From positions 1 to 48,805 of the forward strand of contig JADYUK010000020.1 of the NCBI GenBank assembly GCA_021531755.1: a stretch of 48,805 bases of DNA. Reading direction: 5' to 3'. Within the stretch, counting starts at the first letter, position 1. Each line of letters begins with the position of its first letter. Shown here one piece after another: positions 16,125 to 25,648 of this stretch. The stretch is from Hoylesella loescheii (GTDB lineage Bacteria; Bacteroidota; Bacteroidia; Bacteroidales; Bacteroidaceae). A program made the position numbers and the translations under genes. The notes under the pieces are model-generated. The model saw only the letters and a list, made by a program, of their open reading frames with translations, searched no databases and had not been told where the DNA came from.

Positions 16125-18466
16125 TGAAGAAGATACTATATACCCTCGTCGCCATCCTTATATCGCTCACCGCCTCTGCACAGCGCGACGGCGACAAGAT
16201 AACCATCACCCTGAAGAACGGGAAGACATCTGTCTACAACCTGACAGGCACGACCGACCCTCTCGGCTCCCTCAAGCTCTCACCCACCAAGATGGAGGTC
16301 TATGTGAAGGGATGGGAGGAATTCGGCGCGTGGGAGACATTCTCCATCGACGATATCAGCAATGTCACATTCTCTGTCTATAAGGAGAGCGATGTCAGCG
16401 ATGTCACCCTTGCCGACCCTCTTGCCACAACAGCCACACGGCGCCTGTTCAAGTACATACGCACATGCTACGGCGTGAAGACCCTGTCGTCGGTCATGGC
16501 TGAAGTCAACTGGAACACAAGGCTGGCAGAGAACATCTACAAGCAGACAGGGCGCTACCCAGCTTTCAACTGCTTTGACTTCATACACATCTATGTCCCC
16601 AAGGGCAACGGATGGATAGACTATGACGACATCACGCCAGTCACATCATGGACAGATGCTGGAGGCCTTGTCCAGCTCATGTGGCATTTCAATGTGCCTC
16701 TCTCTGAGAGCACCACTGTCGGCAGGGACGGCTCAGGCGTGACATGTTCGCCTGACAAGACAACATTCAGAGCCGCCAACGCCCTCGTCTCCGGGACATG
16801 GGAGAACCGCTGGTTCTACGAGCAGATGGACCTCGTCGCCGATGTTCTCCTGAAGCTCCAGCAGAACGGCATATCAGCTGTCTGGCGCCCATTCCACGAG
16901 GCAGCCGGCAACGCCTGCCTGAAGTCAGGCGCCTCATGGGCCAAGAGCTGGTTCTGGTGGGGAATAGACGGAGCGGAGACTTACAAGAGCCTGTGGAAGG
17001 CAATGTTCGACTATTTCCAGCAGAAAGGCATACACAACCTCATCTGGACCTGGACATCGCAGAACTATAACGGCGACGCGACGCGCTATGACAACGACGC
17101 GGCATGGTATCCTGGCGACGCCTATGTCGACATGATAGGCCGTGACCTGTACGGCTCCTCAGCCGCTGACAACAAGATGGAGTATGCCGAGCTCTCTGCC
17201 CGCTATCCTGGGAAGATGATAACACTCGCCGAGTGTGGCAACAGCGAGAACTCAACATTCGCCCGCATATCCGATATATGGAATGCCGGAGCGCGCTGGG
17301 CGTGGTTCATGCCGTGGTACGGCTCCAATCTCCCCGATGCCTCATGGTGGGCCGACGCCATGTCCTGCCCTGATGTCATCACCCGCGATATGGTCAATGT
17401 CAACGCCACATACATAGAGGAGAGCGCCGCCTCAGCTGTCCGCAACATGGGCCTCGGCTTCAACCTCGGCAACACGTTCGATGCCTGTGGCGAGTGGATA
17501 GGCGACCATAAGGCCCCATCTGCCTACGAGACAGCGTGGGGACAGCCCCTGGTGACAGCCTCACAGATGGCGTTCCTCAAGAGCGGGGGCTTCAACTCTG
17601 TCCGCATACCAGTGTCATGGAACCAGCACATAGATGCCGAGGGCAATGTCGACGTGGCATGGATGGACCGCATTGAGGAGGTTGTCAAGTACGCTCTCGA
17701 CAACGGTCTCTACGTCATCCTCAATGTCCACCACGACACAGGCAGCGGAACGGAGCCCCAGAAGTGGCTGAAAGCCGACGCCGACAACTACGCCAGATAC
17801 AGCTCTCGCTACAAGACTCTCTGGCGGCAGATTGCCACACGGTTCTCAAAATACAGCCATAGGCTTCTCTTCGAGGGATACAACGAGATGCTCGACGCCG
17901 GCAACCACTGGACCTTCCCCTCAGACAAGGCCAGCTACGCTGTAGTGAACAGCTATGCCCAGGACTTTGTCAACACCGTCAGAGCCACCGGCGGCAACAA
18001 CCTCACGCGCAATCTCATCGTCAACACCTATTCGGCTGCCCAACAGCAGGAGGTCATAGACAACCTTGTCATCCCTACTGACAACACTCCAGGCCATATC
18101 GCTGTCGAGGTTCACTCCTACGACCCCTATGACTGGGTGAACACTTACGGCGAGTGGAACCAGGCATGCAGCAATGAGATAAAGGCCATGTTCACACGCC
18201 TCAATACACGTTTCGTGTCGAAAGGCATACCGTGTATCATCGGCGAATACGGCCCTCACGGCAATAATGTCACGATAAACGCCTCGTCGTCGGATAAGCT
18301 AAAGAAGGCAGCAGCCGACCAGGCAGCCGACATGGTGGCGCAGGCAAAGGCGCTGGACATTGCCACTTTCTACTGGATGAGCATCTTCGACGCCAACGAC
18401 CGTACTGTCCCACAGTGGACTCTCCCTACTGTCGTCGACGCCATGAGGGCAGCCTACGCCAAGTGA
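16115..18466 (+). CDS. Bifunctional glycanase: GH26 mannanase fused to GH5 (GH5_4-like) endoglucanase
   Basis: A 783-residue secreted protein (signal peptide ending TASAQ). After an N-terminal module (residues ~25-95) comes a GH26 domain (~105-425): acid/base E262 in WRPFHEAAGN, the following WFWWG, and nucleophile E373 in LAECG. A GH5 domain occupies ~440-783: NLGNTFDACG, VRIPVSWN, VILNVHHD, acid/base E591 in FEGYNE, VHSYDPY, nucleophile E711 in IIGEYG; these motifs fit subfamily GH5_4. The same GH26-GH5 architecture is known from Prevotella bryantii, whose GH5 half acts on mixed-linkage glucan and xyloglucan. The enzyme should cut beta-mannan and beta-glucan links, fitting glucomannan. The start may be 16121, coupled to the upstream stop by ATGA. 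All four catalytic glutamates are present. Confidence 0.92.
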   Translation: MQMMKKILYTLVAILISLTASAQRDGDKITITLKNGKTSVYNLTGTTDPLGSLKLSPTKMEVYVKGWEEFGAWETFSIDDISNVTFSVYKESDVSDVTLADPLATTATRRLFKYIRTCYGVKTLSSVMAEVNWNTRLAENIYKQTGRYPAFNCFDFIHIYVPKGNGWIDYDDITPVTSWTDAGGLVQLMWHFNVPLSESTTVGRDGSGVTCSPDKTTFRAANALVSGTWENRWFYEQMDLVADVLLKLQQNGISAVWRPFHEAAGNACLKSGASWAKSWFWWGIDGAETYKSLWKAMFDYFQQKGIHNLIWTWTSQNYNGDATRYDNDAAWYPGDAYVDMIGRDLYGSSAADNKMEYAELSARYPGKMITLAECGNSENSTFARISDIWNAGARWAWFMPWYGSNLPDASWWADAMSCPDVITRDMVNVNATYIEESAASAVRNMGLGFNLGNTFDACGEWIGDHKAPSAYETAWGQPLVTASQMAFLKSGGFNSVRIPVSWNQHIDAEGNVDVAWMDRIEEVVKYALDNGLYVILNVHHDTGSGTEPQKWLKADADNYARYSSRYKTLWRQIATRFSKYSHRLLFEGYNEMLDAGNHWTFPSDKASYAVVNSYAQDFVNTVRATGGNNLTRNLIVNTYSAAQQQEVIDNLVIPTDNTPGHIAVEVHSYDPYDWVNTYGEWNQACSNEIKAMFTRLNTRFVSKGIPCIIGEYGPHGNNVTINASSSDKLKKAAADQAADMVAQAKALDIATFYWMSIFDANDRTVPQWTLPTVVDAMRAAYAK

Positions 18467-18638
18467 TTCCCTCTCTCCGGGATGCCGCCGCGTCATGTCT
18501 TGGCGCGTCAGGAGGGATATATCCACCGCCAGAAACATCCCGTGTGGCATGATGGATAATAAGTTCGCGACACTCCAACCGTACGCTATATCTTCTCAAA
18601 ATACGTGTCCCCGTCAGGCCTTGTGCCGCGGGGACATC

Positions 18639-18748
18639 ATTAATCCTCCCCATCCATCACTCTCATCCTCCCCGTCCATCATCCCTATTATCCCCGTTCA
18701 TCATCCCTATCCGCATTATCCATCCTCCCTCATCCGCCCCACATCTAT
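18639..18748. repeat. 22-bp tandem repeat array (5 copies)
   Basis: Units start at 18639, 18661, 18683, 18705 and 18727 and share a C-rich core of the form ATCCTCCCCGTCCATCAT. They fill most of the 378-bp gap between the GH26-GH5 gene and the GH26-like lipoprotein gene. A hairpin GCGGCGAT-CCA-ATCGCCGC (18771-18789) follows the array, and TGTCCCC/GGGGACA (18606-18612 with 18630-18636) precedes it. Confidence 0.75.
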
Positions 18749-18844
18749 TCCCCCTTATGCCGTTAATACCGCGGCGATCCAATCGCCGCCATCCCCATCC
18801 TCCCCATCCCTCACTTCCATACATAACCGTACATTCTTTATCCC

Positions 18845-19894
18845 ATGACATACAGACTATCGACAACCCCTATCATCACCCTCGCCATCACGCTCCTCAC
18901 ACTTGTGGCGTGTGGCCCTAAGGAGAAGAAATCATACGAGAAATACGCCGTCTCCGGCCTTACAGAGCGTGCAGACCATCTGCGCTCCAACCTCCAGCGC
19001 TTCTCCTCGCAGGGCGTCATGATAGGCCAGGAGTACGCCACGCTGCAGGGTGTGGGGTGGAGAGGCGACAGCTGCCGCAGTGACATCAACAGCGTGTGCA
19101 ACGACTTCCCCGCCGCCAATGCCTACAGTCTCAACGGTCTGGAGCGTGACATGAAGAAGAACACCGACGGATTCACGGCCGACAATCTGCGCACAGATAT
19201 CCTCGCCATGGCCCGCCGAGGCGGACTGATAGTCTGCCGCTGGCAGATGGACAAGCCGAAGGATGACGCGGAGCAGAAGCTCTGGGTGGAGAATATAGCG
19301 CGTTTCCTCGACTCTCTTCAAGACGGATATGGCATCCACGCCCCTGTCATGCTCCTCCTCATGCCTCTTGCTGATGACTCATGGTACGCCACACTCGACC
19401 CCAAGGCCTACCGCAGCCTCTACAAGACACTCTCAGAGAGTATCACAGCCGCCGGGGCGAAGAATGTCATCTACGGCTACTCATGCCATATCACACAGTC
19501 GGCCGACACGATGATGTCCCGCTTCCCTGACGGCATAGCCTCGCTGATTGATATCGAGGCCCTCTCATCCACTACCGACCATGATGCCTATGCCACCGCC
19601 CTTGCCTCTGTCCTCCCGCCTATGCGCCAGGCTGCCGACTCGTATGGCGCTGCCTTAGGCATAACCCTTGGCATCGGTAATGCAGACACTGACAGCTACT
19701 GGGAGCAGACCATTCTCCCTGTCATAACCTCTGTGCCGCTCTCCTACGCCCTTTTCGGCACCAACAAGGGCCAGCCGGATAAGCACGACATACACACCCC
19801 ATTCCCGGGCGGCAAGGGCATCAATGGCTTCATGCGCCTGTATAACGACCCTAAGACGCTCTTCGCCCACGATATCAACGGGCTGTATCTCTGA
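18845..19894 (+). CDS. GH26-like lipoprotein, probably catalytically inactive
   Basis: A 349-residue lipoprotein (lipobox LVAC, C23). The fold is that of GH26: RADHLRSNLQRFSSQGVMIG, then GVGWRGDSCRSDINSV, DFPAANAYSL, ARRGGLIVCRWQM, and the C-terminal PVITSVPLSYALFG and GFMRLYNDPKTLF. The acid/base segment, normally R-P-[YL]-H-E, reads MPLADD (residues 173-178), so His and Glu are replaced. The nucleophile segment, normally TE(V/T)G, reads ITLGIG (273-278), so that Glu is lost too. It is therefore most likely a surface mannan-binding pseudoenzyme, or an enzyme using unusual residues. It closes the plus-strand arm and is followed by a strong terminator hairpin (19928-19987). Confidence 0.8.
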   Translation: MTYRLSTTPIITLAITLLTLVACGPKEKKSYEKYAVSGLTERADHLRSNLQRFSSQGVMIGQEYATLQGVGWRGDSCRSDINSVCNDFPAANAYSLNGLERDMKKNTDGFTADNLRTDILAMARRGGLIVCRWQMDKPKDDAEQKLWVENIARFLDSLQDGYGIHAPVMLLLMPLADDSWYATLDPKAYRSLYKTLSESITAAGAKNVIYGYSCHITQSADTMMSRFPDGIASLIDIEALSSTTDHDAYATALASVLPPMRQAADSYGAALGITLGIGNADTDSYWEQTILPVITSVPLSYALFGTNKGQPDKHDIHTPFPGGKGINGFMRLYNDPKTLFAHDINGLYL

Positions 19895-19927
19895 GCCGCA
19901 CATCATCTTCCATGACCATAAAGCCAC

Positions 19928-19987
19928 GAGGGGCAGAGGATTGCTTGCCTGCCAGGACGATTCCCTGGCTGCAATCCTCTGCCCCTC
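19928..19987 (+). terminator. 17-bp hairpin closing the susCD operon
   Basis: GAGGGGCAGAGGATTGC (19928-19944) is perfectly complementary to 19971-19987, with a 26-nt loop, 34 bp after the last stop codon. The sequence after it is T-rich but has no long T-tract. Confidence 0.8.
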
Positions 19988-19990
19988 ATT

Positions 19991-20188
19991 GTGTCTTGTC
20001 TTATCCCCCACACCCTTCCATAGCCCTGTTCAGGCCATATTGAGCTCCGGATTATCGTGTCTTGTCTTATCCCTCATGCCCTTCCATAGCCCTGTTCAGT
20101 CCGTATCGTGCTCCGGATTATCGTACCTCGGTTTATCCCCCACACCCTGTCATAGCCATATAAAGAGTATAATGCGCTCCGGGACATT
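19991..20188. repeat. 66-bp tandem repeat (3 copies)
   Basis: Units beginning GTGTCTTGTCTTATCCC start at 19991, 20057 and 20123 (the last diverged), giving an exact 66-bp period. Each contains CCCnCAnnCCC, CATAGCC and GCTCCGG. The array follows the operon terminator directly. Short matches with the reverse complement of the 4088 array (TATCCCCACACC, CATAGCCAT) suggest a common origin. Confidence 0.8.
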
Positions 20189-20203
20189 GTGCCTTATAAT
20201 ATT

Positions 20204-20313
20204 ATTACTGACCGTAAAACTCAGTAAGTGTAACGATAGGTATACCGGAGGAGCCGATGTGGCAATATAAAAATCATTGATAAACACGCTATATCAATTT
20301 ACCGGACAGCAAT
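20204..20313. repeat. Possible short element with inverted ends related to the TTACTGTCCGGTAA repeat
   Basis: ATTACTGACCGTAAAA (20204) and, in reverse orientation, TTTACCGGACAGCAAT (20298-20313) resemble the ends of the dispersed repeat seen at 35251 and 48721. The segment GTAACGATAGGT is also shared with the copy near 4017. It looks like a small non-coding element or a remnant of one. Confidence 0.4.
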
Positions 20314-20321
20314 AGTTATAA

Positions 20322-20470
20322 TCTGTAAGCTGGGAGGCCCTTCCCGCTTACAGTTTTCTTGTTATATCCTCAATCTGGCGATATGTGCTTGATGGGCCAC
20401 GAAGAGAATACCAATGGGCGTCCCATCGAGTATCTCCCGCCGCCTCATCCCCACTGCTTACGATTCGTCA
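20322..20470 (-). repeat. ~150-nt conserved intergenic element, copy 2
   Basis: This is the gapless homologue of 6460-6608. The first hairpin is longer here: CTGTAAGC with GCTTACAG, enclosing GGGA/TCCC (20323-20353), followed on the plus strand by TTTTCTTG. ATGGG-CGT-CCCAT (20414-20426) is the second hairpin. On the minus strand an uninterrupted 28-codon frame (20448 to 20362; MRRREILDGTPIGILF...) ends nine bases before the hairpin. It may be a tiny gene with its own terminator or a structured RNA. Confidence 0.7.
20323..20353. terminator. Hairpin with T-rich tail
   Basis: CTGTAAGC and GCTTACAG form an 8-bp stem extended by GGGA/TCCC around a small loop, followed on the plus strand by TTTTCTTGTT. 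It reads as an intrinsic terminator on plus. No gene lies directly before it, so its partner may be read-through from the mannan operon or the small minus-strand frame. Confidence 0.55.
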
Positions 20471-20853
20471 GTGTACGCTGCTCATTGTCCGGCACTGGGA
20501 TATAGGTTGAAGACAGCGACGGGAACGTGACGGGCGGGGACGGGCGGTTCTCTCCATCGAAGACAAATCCACAAACCTACCTGATAAAATATGCCCGTAA
20601 GGCTGTACTAAACGAAGCGTATTGTAACCGGGAGTCATCCTGATTTTTTACCTGACAACAATATCGGAACAACAGAGATATACGCCATAACGGCTTGTCA
20701 TTGAAGACCATCAGCAATTACAGGGGTAAAAATGTCCACCAAACCGTAACGTAACTGAATATTAACAAGATTGTTACATTTTGAATAAAAATGCACGTTA
20801 TAATGCCAATTATAGTTAAACAGGATTAATGTAAGTTAACGAGTGGGGATGAT

Positions 20854-20886
20854 TTTGGGGTATCAACAAATATTTTTGTACTTTTG
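20854..20886 (+). promoter_or_regulatory. Strong Bacteroidota promoter with -33 and -7 boxes
   Basis: TTTG (20854-20857), a 21-nt spacer, and TACTTTTG (20879-20886) match the full Bacteroidota consensus. The next gene on this strand starts at 21670, so the transcript would have a ~780-nt leader. The leader (20893-21669) is A-rich, has no long convincing reading frame, and no riboswitch was recognised in it. Confidence 0.75.
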
Positions 20887-21669
20887 CAATCGAAAACGAA
20901 AGGTTCTCAAATACTTGCCCAAAACCAACTAATCAAAGACAACGGGCAGAGAAAACGCACAAAGGAGAAAACCAAACGCTATTCAAGGAGAGAGGCAGTT
21001 ATTGTCATCCTCCAGGTTTCCAATTATTAGACTGACGGTTACAGAAAGTCAGGATTTGACTTGATGTTAACTGACCAAACTACTACGAACAACAAAAGTA
21101 TCTCAACAAAAAGACAACCAACAAGGTAGAAGCCTCGCATACTCTCGCAGCGATGCTGTGATGCGCCGGTCTGCCAGCAGAAGGTATGCCCATGAACAGG
21201 CATCATTGACGGCATGACAGGCAACATACAGCAGCCAACAAAGGCAGAACATTGTATCAACGAAGCTGCACCTCGCTCACTAACCAGAAAGGAATCATTA
21301 TGGAATTTCTGGGCATCGGACAGAAAAAACAGAATCAATAAGAAGAATCAAAAACGCTGTCTTAAGCAAGCCAAACTACAGAGAAGAATCCACTGAACCT
21401 AAAGACGGAACCCTCAGGTCTCTGCCCGCCAAACGCCACAGAGCGGAGAGCAGCGCTGGAGGGATAAAAACTGACGCCCACGACATGGAACATAAGAGTA
21501 CATGCGGGGCGTTGTGACATGGCCTTATATGTGTATAAAAAGGGATTGGAAGACTCCACCAGAAGACGGACAAGCCTGAAATACAACGGTTAGGACAAAG
21601 CAAAATGAAATCGGACAGGACAGAGGAGCGCAAGAAACAATAATTGTACTATATATTAAACCAACTAAA

Positions 21670-24600
21670 ATGTTCAAAAAACATCTACTACTTGTTATGT
21701 GCCTCGGCACATATGTCGCCGCTATGGCTGACGGAGGGTACAACGTGTCATACACGGACCAATACTCAAACGAGAATGTAGCCACTATCACATGGTCAGA
21801 ATCGGGCACATCAACACTTCAGGAAGCCATCAAGACTGTTGGCGAAAAGACCTTCACAAATGGACTGAAGAAGGTGAAGATTATCGGTGAGGTATCTGAT
21901 GTGGCGGCTTTGTCGACCATCAACTGCCCGACAATCGACCTCTCTGAGGCTGTCCTCCCGAGCGTCTCTACGGGGACTTTCACCAACGAGAATGTGAAAT
22001 ATGTCGTGCTCCCAAATGGCATGGCTAAGGCCGATGTCAACACATGGGCAAAGGACAGATTCACAAATCTGGAGTCTGCAGCCTCTGCCGATTTTGTCAC
22101 AGAGAAGCAGCAGAAATGGGTATACGACAATGATGTGATATACGAAGGCGTGGTTACGGACGAAAATGGTACTACAGCCAAGGGAAAGATAAGCGTCGAT
22201 GTCTCATTGACCGTAAAGGAGTCATCGTATAAGAATGGAGATGCGGAGTATAATGGGACTGTCCTCGTAGGCTCAGACAACAAGGCTTATGGTATCACGA
22301 ACGAGGAGAATCTGGTCACTCTGACAGAACACACGGGCTATATTTATTCGCAGTCTGGTGCCAGGTCTGAATATACGGGCCTGACAAGCGTGCAGGGGGA
22401 TGGAAAGATATATGGCTGCATAAACTGGAAAAGCGAACACACACTAAAGCTCAACAAGACTATCAGCTATACTTACGATAATGGAAAGTATGCGTATACG
22501 GGCAGGGTGTATGATAATGGATATGGCGGAAAGTATATCCTTGAAGGCGGACAGGAAGTAAAACTGACGAAACTGGAGAACACAACCAACTATCTATACT
22601 ACGAAGGAAATATTACTTACATATATGATGGGCCAACTGCACAATCGGGAAATGTGGGACATGTGGGAGGAACCCAGGTCGAACTGACAGTATCCAATGG
22701 CACATATACCTACATTAACGAAAATGGTGAGTCTGTGACATATACCGGAACTGTATTCGGAGAGAATATTGGATATATTGGAGGAAAAGATATAACATTG
22801 GATAAGCAAACATGGCCTAAATACTACTACACAGAAGACGACAAGAAGATTGTGTATACAGGCTATATATCGGACGGCAACTATGGACGTGTGGGCAATA
22901 ATATATCATCTACACCGCTGACCCCCTTATCCCCTCCAACAGTGGTAAACTACTATGAGGAGAACGGCAAACTTGTCATCTACACTGGCAAGGTGTATGG
23001 AGATAACACCGCATATATTGACGGCCAGGAGGTAACTCTCACCTACGAGACATACTATAAGAACGGCGAGAGCATATTCAACGGTCTGCGTACAGCCGAC
23101 AACAAGAAAGGATATAATGACAACGACGCGTTCCCGCTGACAGCATCGTTCGAGTATGCCTACACCGATCCTACCACAGGAGAGGAGAAGAGATTCACAT
23201 CTGATCAGGTTCTCACCACAAAGACTGTAGAAAAGACTGTTGCGCTGACGCAGAAGGAGGTCGATATACCGACAGATAAGATAGTCCTCACAGCCTATGT
23301 CAACACTCCCGGAACACTCGTCTACACAATCATGCAGATGTCTGTATTCCATGACTACAGCGGCGGAGGATGGCAGTCATGGGCAAATAGCCAACATGGA
23401 TGGTACATTACGGGTAATGAGGGAGGATACATGTATAAAACAGAAAATGTTCGCGACCTTATACTCTCGGGCAATCTCAATGCAGTGGACATGAATACAG
23501 GAGGAACATGTGTAGACAACGGCCAGCACTATTCCGCCTCTGGACCAAATAATTGGAACGCCCTGCCTTTCTGCAAGCCAGAGAAGATTGACTTGTCGTA
23601 CGCATTGTTCGGCGAAGGCGATAATTATCACCCTGAGGACATGACTATCTCCGGGTACTATGCTGGAAGCATAAAGGAAATCATCCTCCCTACTGCCGAT
23701 AGCCAGAATACCATACCAGCTGATTTCATGAACAATTGTGTGGGTGTGCTGTCACTGTGCATACCATACAACTACGAAATCATCGGCGAGAGGGCTTTCT
23801 TCAACGCTCACGGACTGACACATATATATACCACCGACCCGAGAAATACAGAGAACCCCGACAACGTGAAGACAGACCATGGCGACGGCTCTTTCACATT
23901 CTCAGCCAATCTGAAGGAGATACGCTCTGTGGGGAGCCGCTCCGAGGGAACATTCTTTGGTAACGGTATGCAGCAGAAGGTATTCAATATCTACAACCTC
24001 GCTGTCAAGGCGCCTATATGTAGAGCCTACGCATTCCAAGGCGACCTGACATTCGGCAACAACGGATTCAAGGGCAACTGGACTCACCCTATCTGCAGGG
24101 AAAACTATACCAACGGCTCACACGTGATATGTATGCTCCACTACCCTACCGAGAGCAAATCGTACATAAGAGAAGAGGGTGAATGTGTGGAGGCTGCCAA
24201 CTATGAGGACATCACACGTGTCTACACTCTCGCCGACGAGACAGGTGCGGTAGACGGTTCAGGCAATACAAGGGCATGGCCACGGCATGCCGAGTTCTAC
24301 AGGTCGTTCAACCAGGCCGTCAGCGGACACACATGGAAAGGATGGAAACTCTATCAGGACGAGACAGCTGTGTATAAGGAAGTCGTGTCTGAATATTCTG
24401 AAGGTGTTGTTGAAGACCCTTCAAAGACATACAACAAGAAAAACTATCAGGGCTGGCATGAGTTTGTGCTGACAGAGAATAATATCTTTGTGCCATTCGA
24501 CCCACAGAAAAGTTACGATAATTTCGTAGAGAAAGACTGGTATACTATCTGTGTCCCATACGATATAAAGAAGTCTGAGCTGCTCATGGCTCTGGGCGTA

Positions 24601-25626
24601 AAGGCTGACGGCAACAACAAGGTGAGGAGACTGCAGAAGAACGCTGACGGCACAACAGGGACAGAGCTGGAGGAGACAGAAGTGTCTGTAACGGAGGATC
24701 TCTACCCTGATGTCCGCACTCTGGTACAGGTAAAGCGTTCTGTAAACGAGCGTAAGGTGACACTATGCCTCAGCGAGCCGCTCGTGACAGCAACCAAGTG
24801 TCAGGACGTTTTGATACCCGAAGACACCCGTCAGGGATACGAATACACTGAGCTGAAAGAATCCGACCCTGTTGTCATGAAGGGTGGATACCCATATCTC
24901 GTTCGTCCTTTCCTGCCTGACGATGAGCGCATAAAGAATATCGGAGCGTATGTCGTATCTGTCGCCTCGCAGAATGATTTCACACGTTCAACCTATACTG
25001 GCGGACTGGGAGACACTGAGAAGAGCGCTGCTGGCACAACATTCTCGCTGCCTGTAAAGGAGGGCGTGGAGACACAGGCTCTCAACAAGGACAAGTCATT
25101 AGCACAGGGCAGTCCAGTCTATGTCAAACTTGATGACTCATCTCCCTGCATGTACAACTTTGTCGGCACATACCTTAACGGAAATGTGCCACAGTACGGA
25201 TACTATCTCGGTGTGAGCAAATCAACAGGCAAGCACCAGTTCTTCCGCACGACAAAGACAACAACCAAGTGGAACCAATACTCTGCCATCATAAAGGGAT
25301 TCACCAAGCCTGAGTTCTATATCCCATCAGGAGCAGATTCAAAAACCATCGAGAATGTCCGCCGCACATTCGACCCTAACCAGGCCGACGACCTCATAAT
25401 CCTGGAGAGTGAAAGCCCGACACTGGCTGGCAAGGCGATGACGCTCATCCTCGACGATAGCGGGGAGGACGACAATACAACTACTGCTATCAGGGATATA
25501 GACATGGACCGGAACATGGACAACAACAATAAGGTGTATACCATAGGAGGCATGCTGACCAATGGCAGCAACCGTCTGCAGAAAGGCATATATATCAAGA
25601 ATGGAAAGAAACACGTAGTGAAATAA
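21670..25626 (+). CDS. Large secreted surface protein with novel ~39-residue repeats
   Basis: A 1318-residue exported protein (signal peptide ending VAAMA). Residues ~185-490 hold about eight tandem repeats of 34-43 residues with the consensus YYY.ENGK..YTG.VYG.N.GYIGG..VTLT, starting near residues 187, 224, 267, 308, 346, 385, 428 and 462. The middle part has patches resembling BspA-type leucine-rich surface proteins (IKEIILPTADSQN, EIIGERAFFNAHGLTHIYTT, ANLKEIRSVGSR). The C-terminus (NKVYTIGGMLT, LQKGIYIKNGKKHVVK) is the short end motif common on exported Prevotella proteins. It is probably a cell-surface protein, perhaps adhesive. The ligand is unknown. Its codon use is more AT-rich than that of the neighbouring mannan genes. 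A small gene follows after 22 bp. Confidence 0.8.
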   Translation: MFKKHLLLVMCLGTYVAAMADGGYNVSYTDQYSNENVATITWSESGTSTLQEAIKTVGEKTFTNGLKKVKIIGEVSDVAALSTINCPTIDLSEAVLPSVSTGTFTNENVKYVVLPNGMAKADVNTWAKDRFTNLESAASADFVTEKQQKWVYDNDVIYEGVVTDENGTTAKGKISVDVSLTVKESSYKNGDAEYNGTVLVGSDNKAYGITNEENLVTLTEHTGYIYSQSGARSEYTGLTSVQGDGKIYGCINWKSEHTLKLNKTISYTYDNGKYAYTGRVYDNGYGGKYILEGGQEVKLTKLENTTNYLYYEGNITYIYDGPTAQSGNVGHVGGTQVELTVSNGTYTYINENGESVTYTGTVFGENIGYIGGKDITLDKQTWPKYYYTEDDKKIVYTGYISDGNYGRVGNNISSTPLTPLSPPTVVNYYEENGKLVIYTGKVYGDNTAYIDGQEVTLTYETYYKNGESIFNGLRTADNKKGYNDNDAFPLTASFEYAYTDPTTGEEKRFTSDQVLTTKTVEKTVALTQKEVDIPTDKIVLTAYVNTPGTLVYTIMQMSVFHDYSGGGWQSWANSQHGWYITGNEGGYMYKTENVRDLILSGNLNAVDMNTGGTCVDNGQHYSASGPNNWNALPFCKPEKIDLSYALFGEGDNYHPEDMTISGYYAGSIKEIILPTADSQNTIPADFMNNCVGVLSLCIPYNYEIIGERAFFNAHGLTHIYTTDPRNTENPDNVKTDHGDGSFTFSANLKEIRSVGSRSEGTFFGNGMQQKVFNIYNLAVKAPICRAYAFQGDLTFGNNGFKGNWTHPICRENYTNGSHVICMLHYPTESKSYIREEGECVEAANYEDITRVYTLADETGAVDGSGNTRAWPRHAEFYRSFNQAVSGHTWKGWKLYQDETAVYKEVVSEYSEGVVEDPSKTYNKKNYQGWHEFVLTENNIFVPFDPQKSYDNFVEKDWYTICVPYDIKKSELLMALGVKADGNNKVRRLQKNADGTTGTELEETEVSVTEDLYPDVRTLVQVKRSVNERKVTLCLSEPLVTATKCQDVLIPEDTRQGYEYTELKESDPVVMKGGYPYLVRPFLPDDERIKNIGAYVVSVASQNDFTRSTYTGGLGDTEKSAAGTTFSLPVKEGVETQALNKDKSLAQGSPVYVKLDDSSPCMYNFVGTYLNGNVPQYGYYLGVSKSTGKHQFFRTTKTTTKWNQYSAIIKGFTKPEFYIPSGADSKTIENVRRTFDPNQADDLIILESESPTLAGKAMTLILDDSGEDDNTTTAIRDIDMDRNMDNNNKVYTIGGMLTNGSNRLQKGIYIKNGKKHVVK

Positions 25627-25648
25627 ACATAATAGGAGGAAAAAAAAG

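Noticed and set aside
20361..21669. Invertible promoter controlling the surface repeat protein
   Set aside because: Phase-variable promoters are common for Bacteroidota surface proteins, but no inverted repeats flanking the promoter at 20854-20886 were found.
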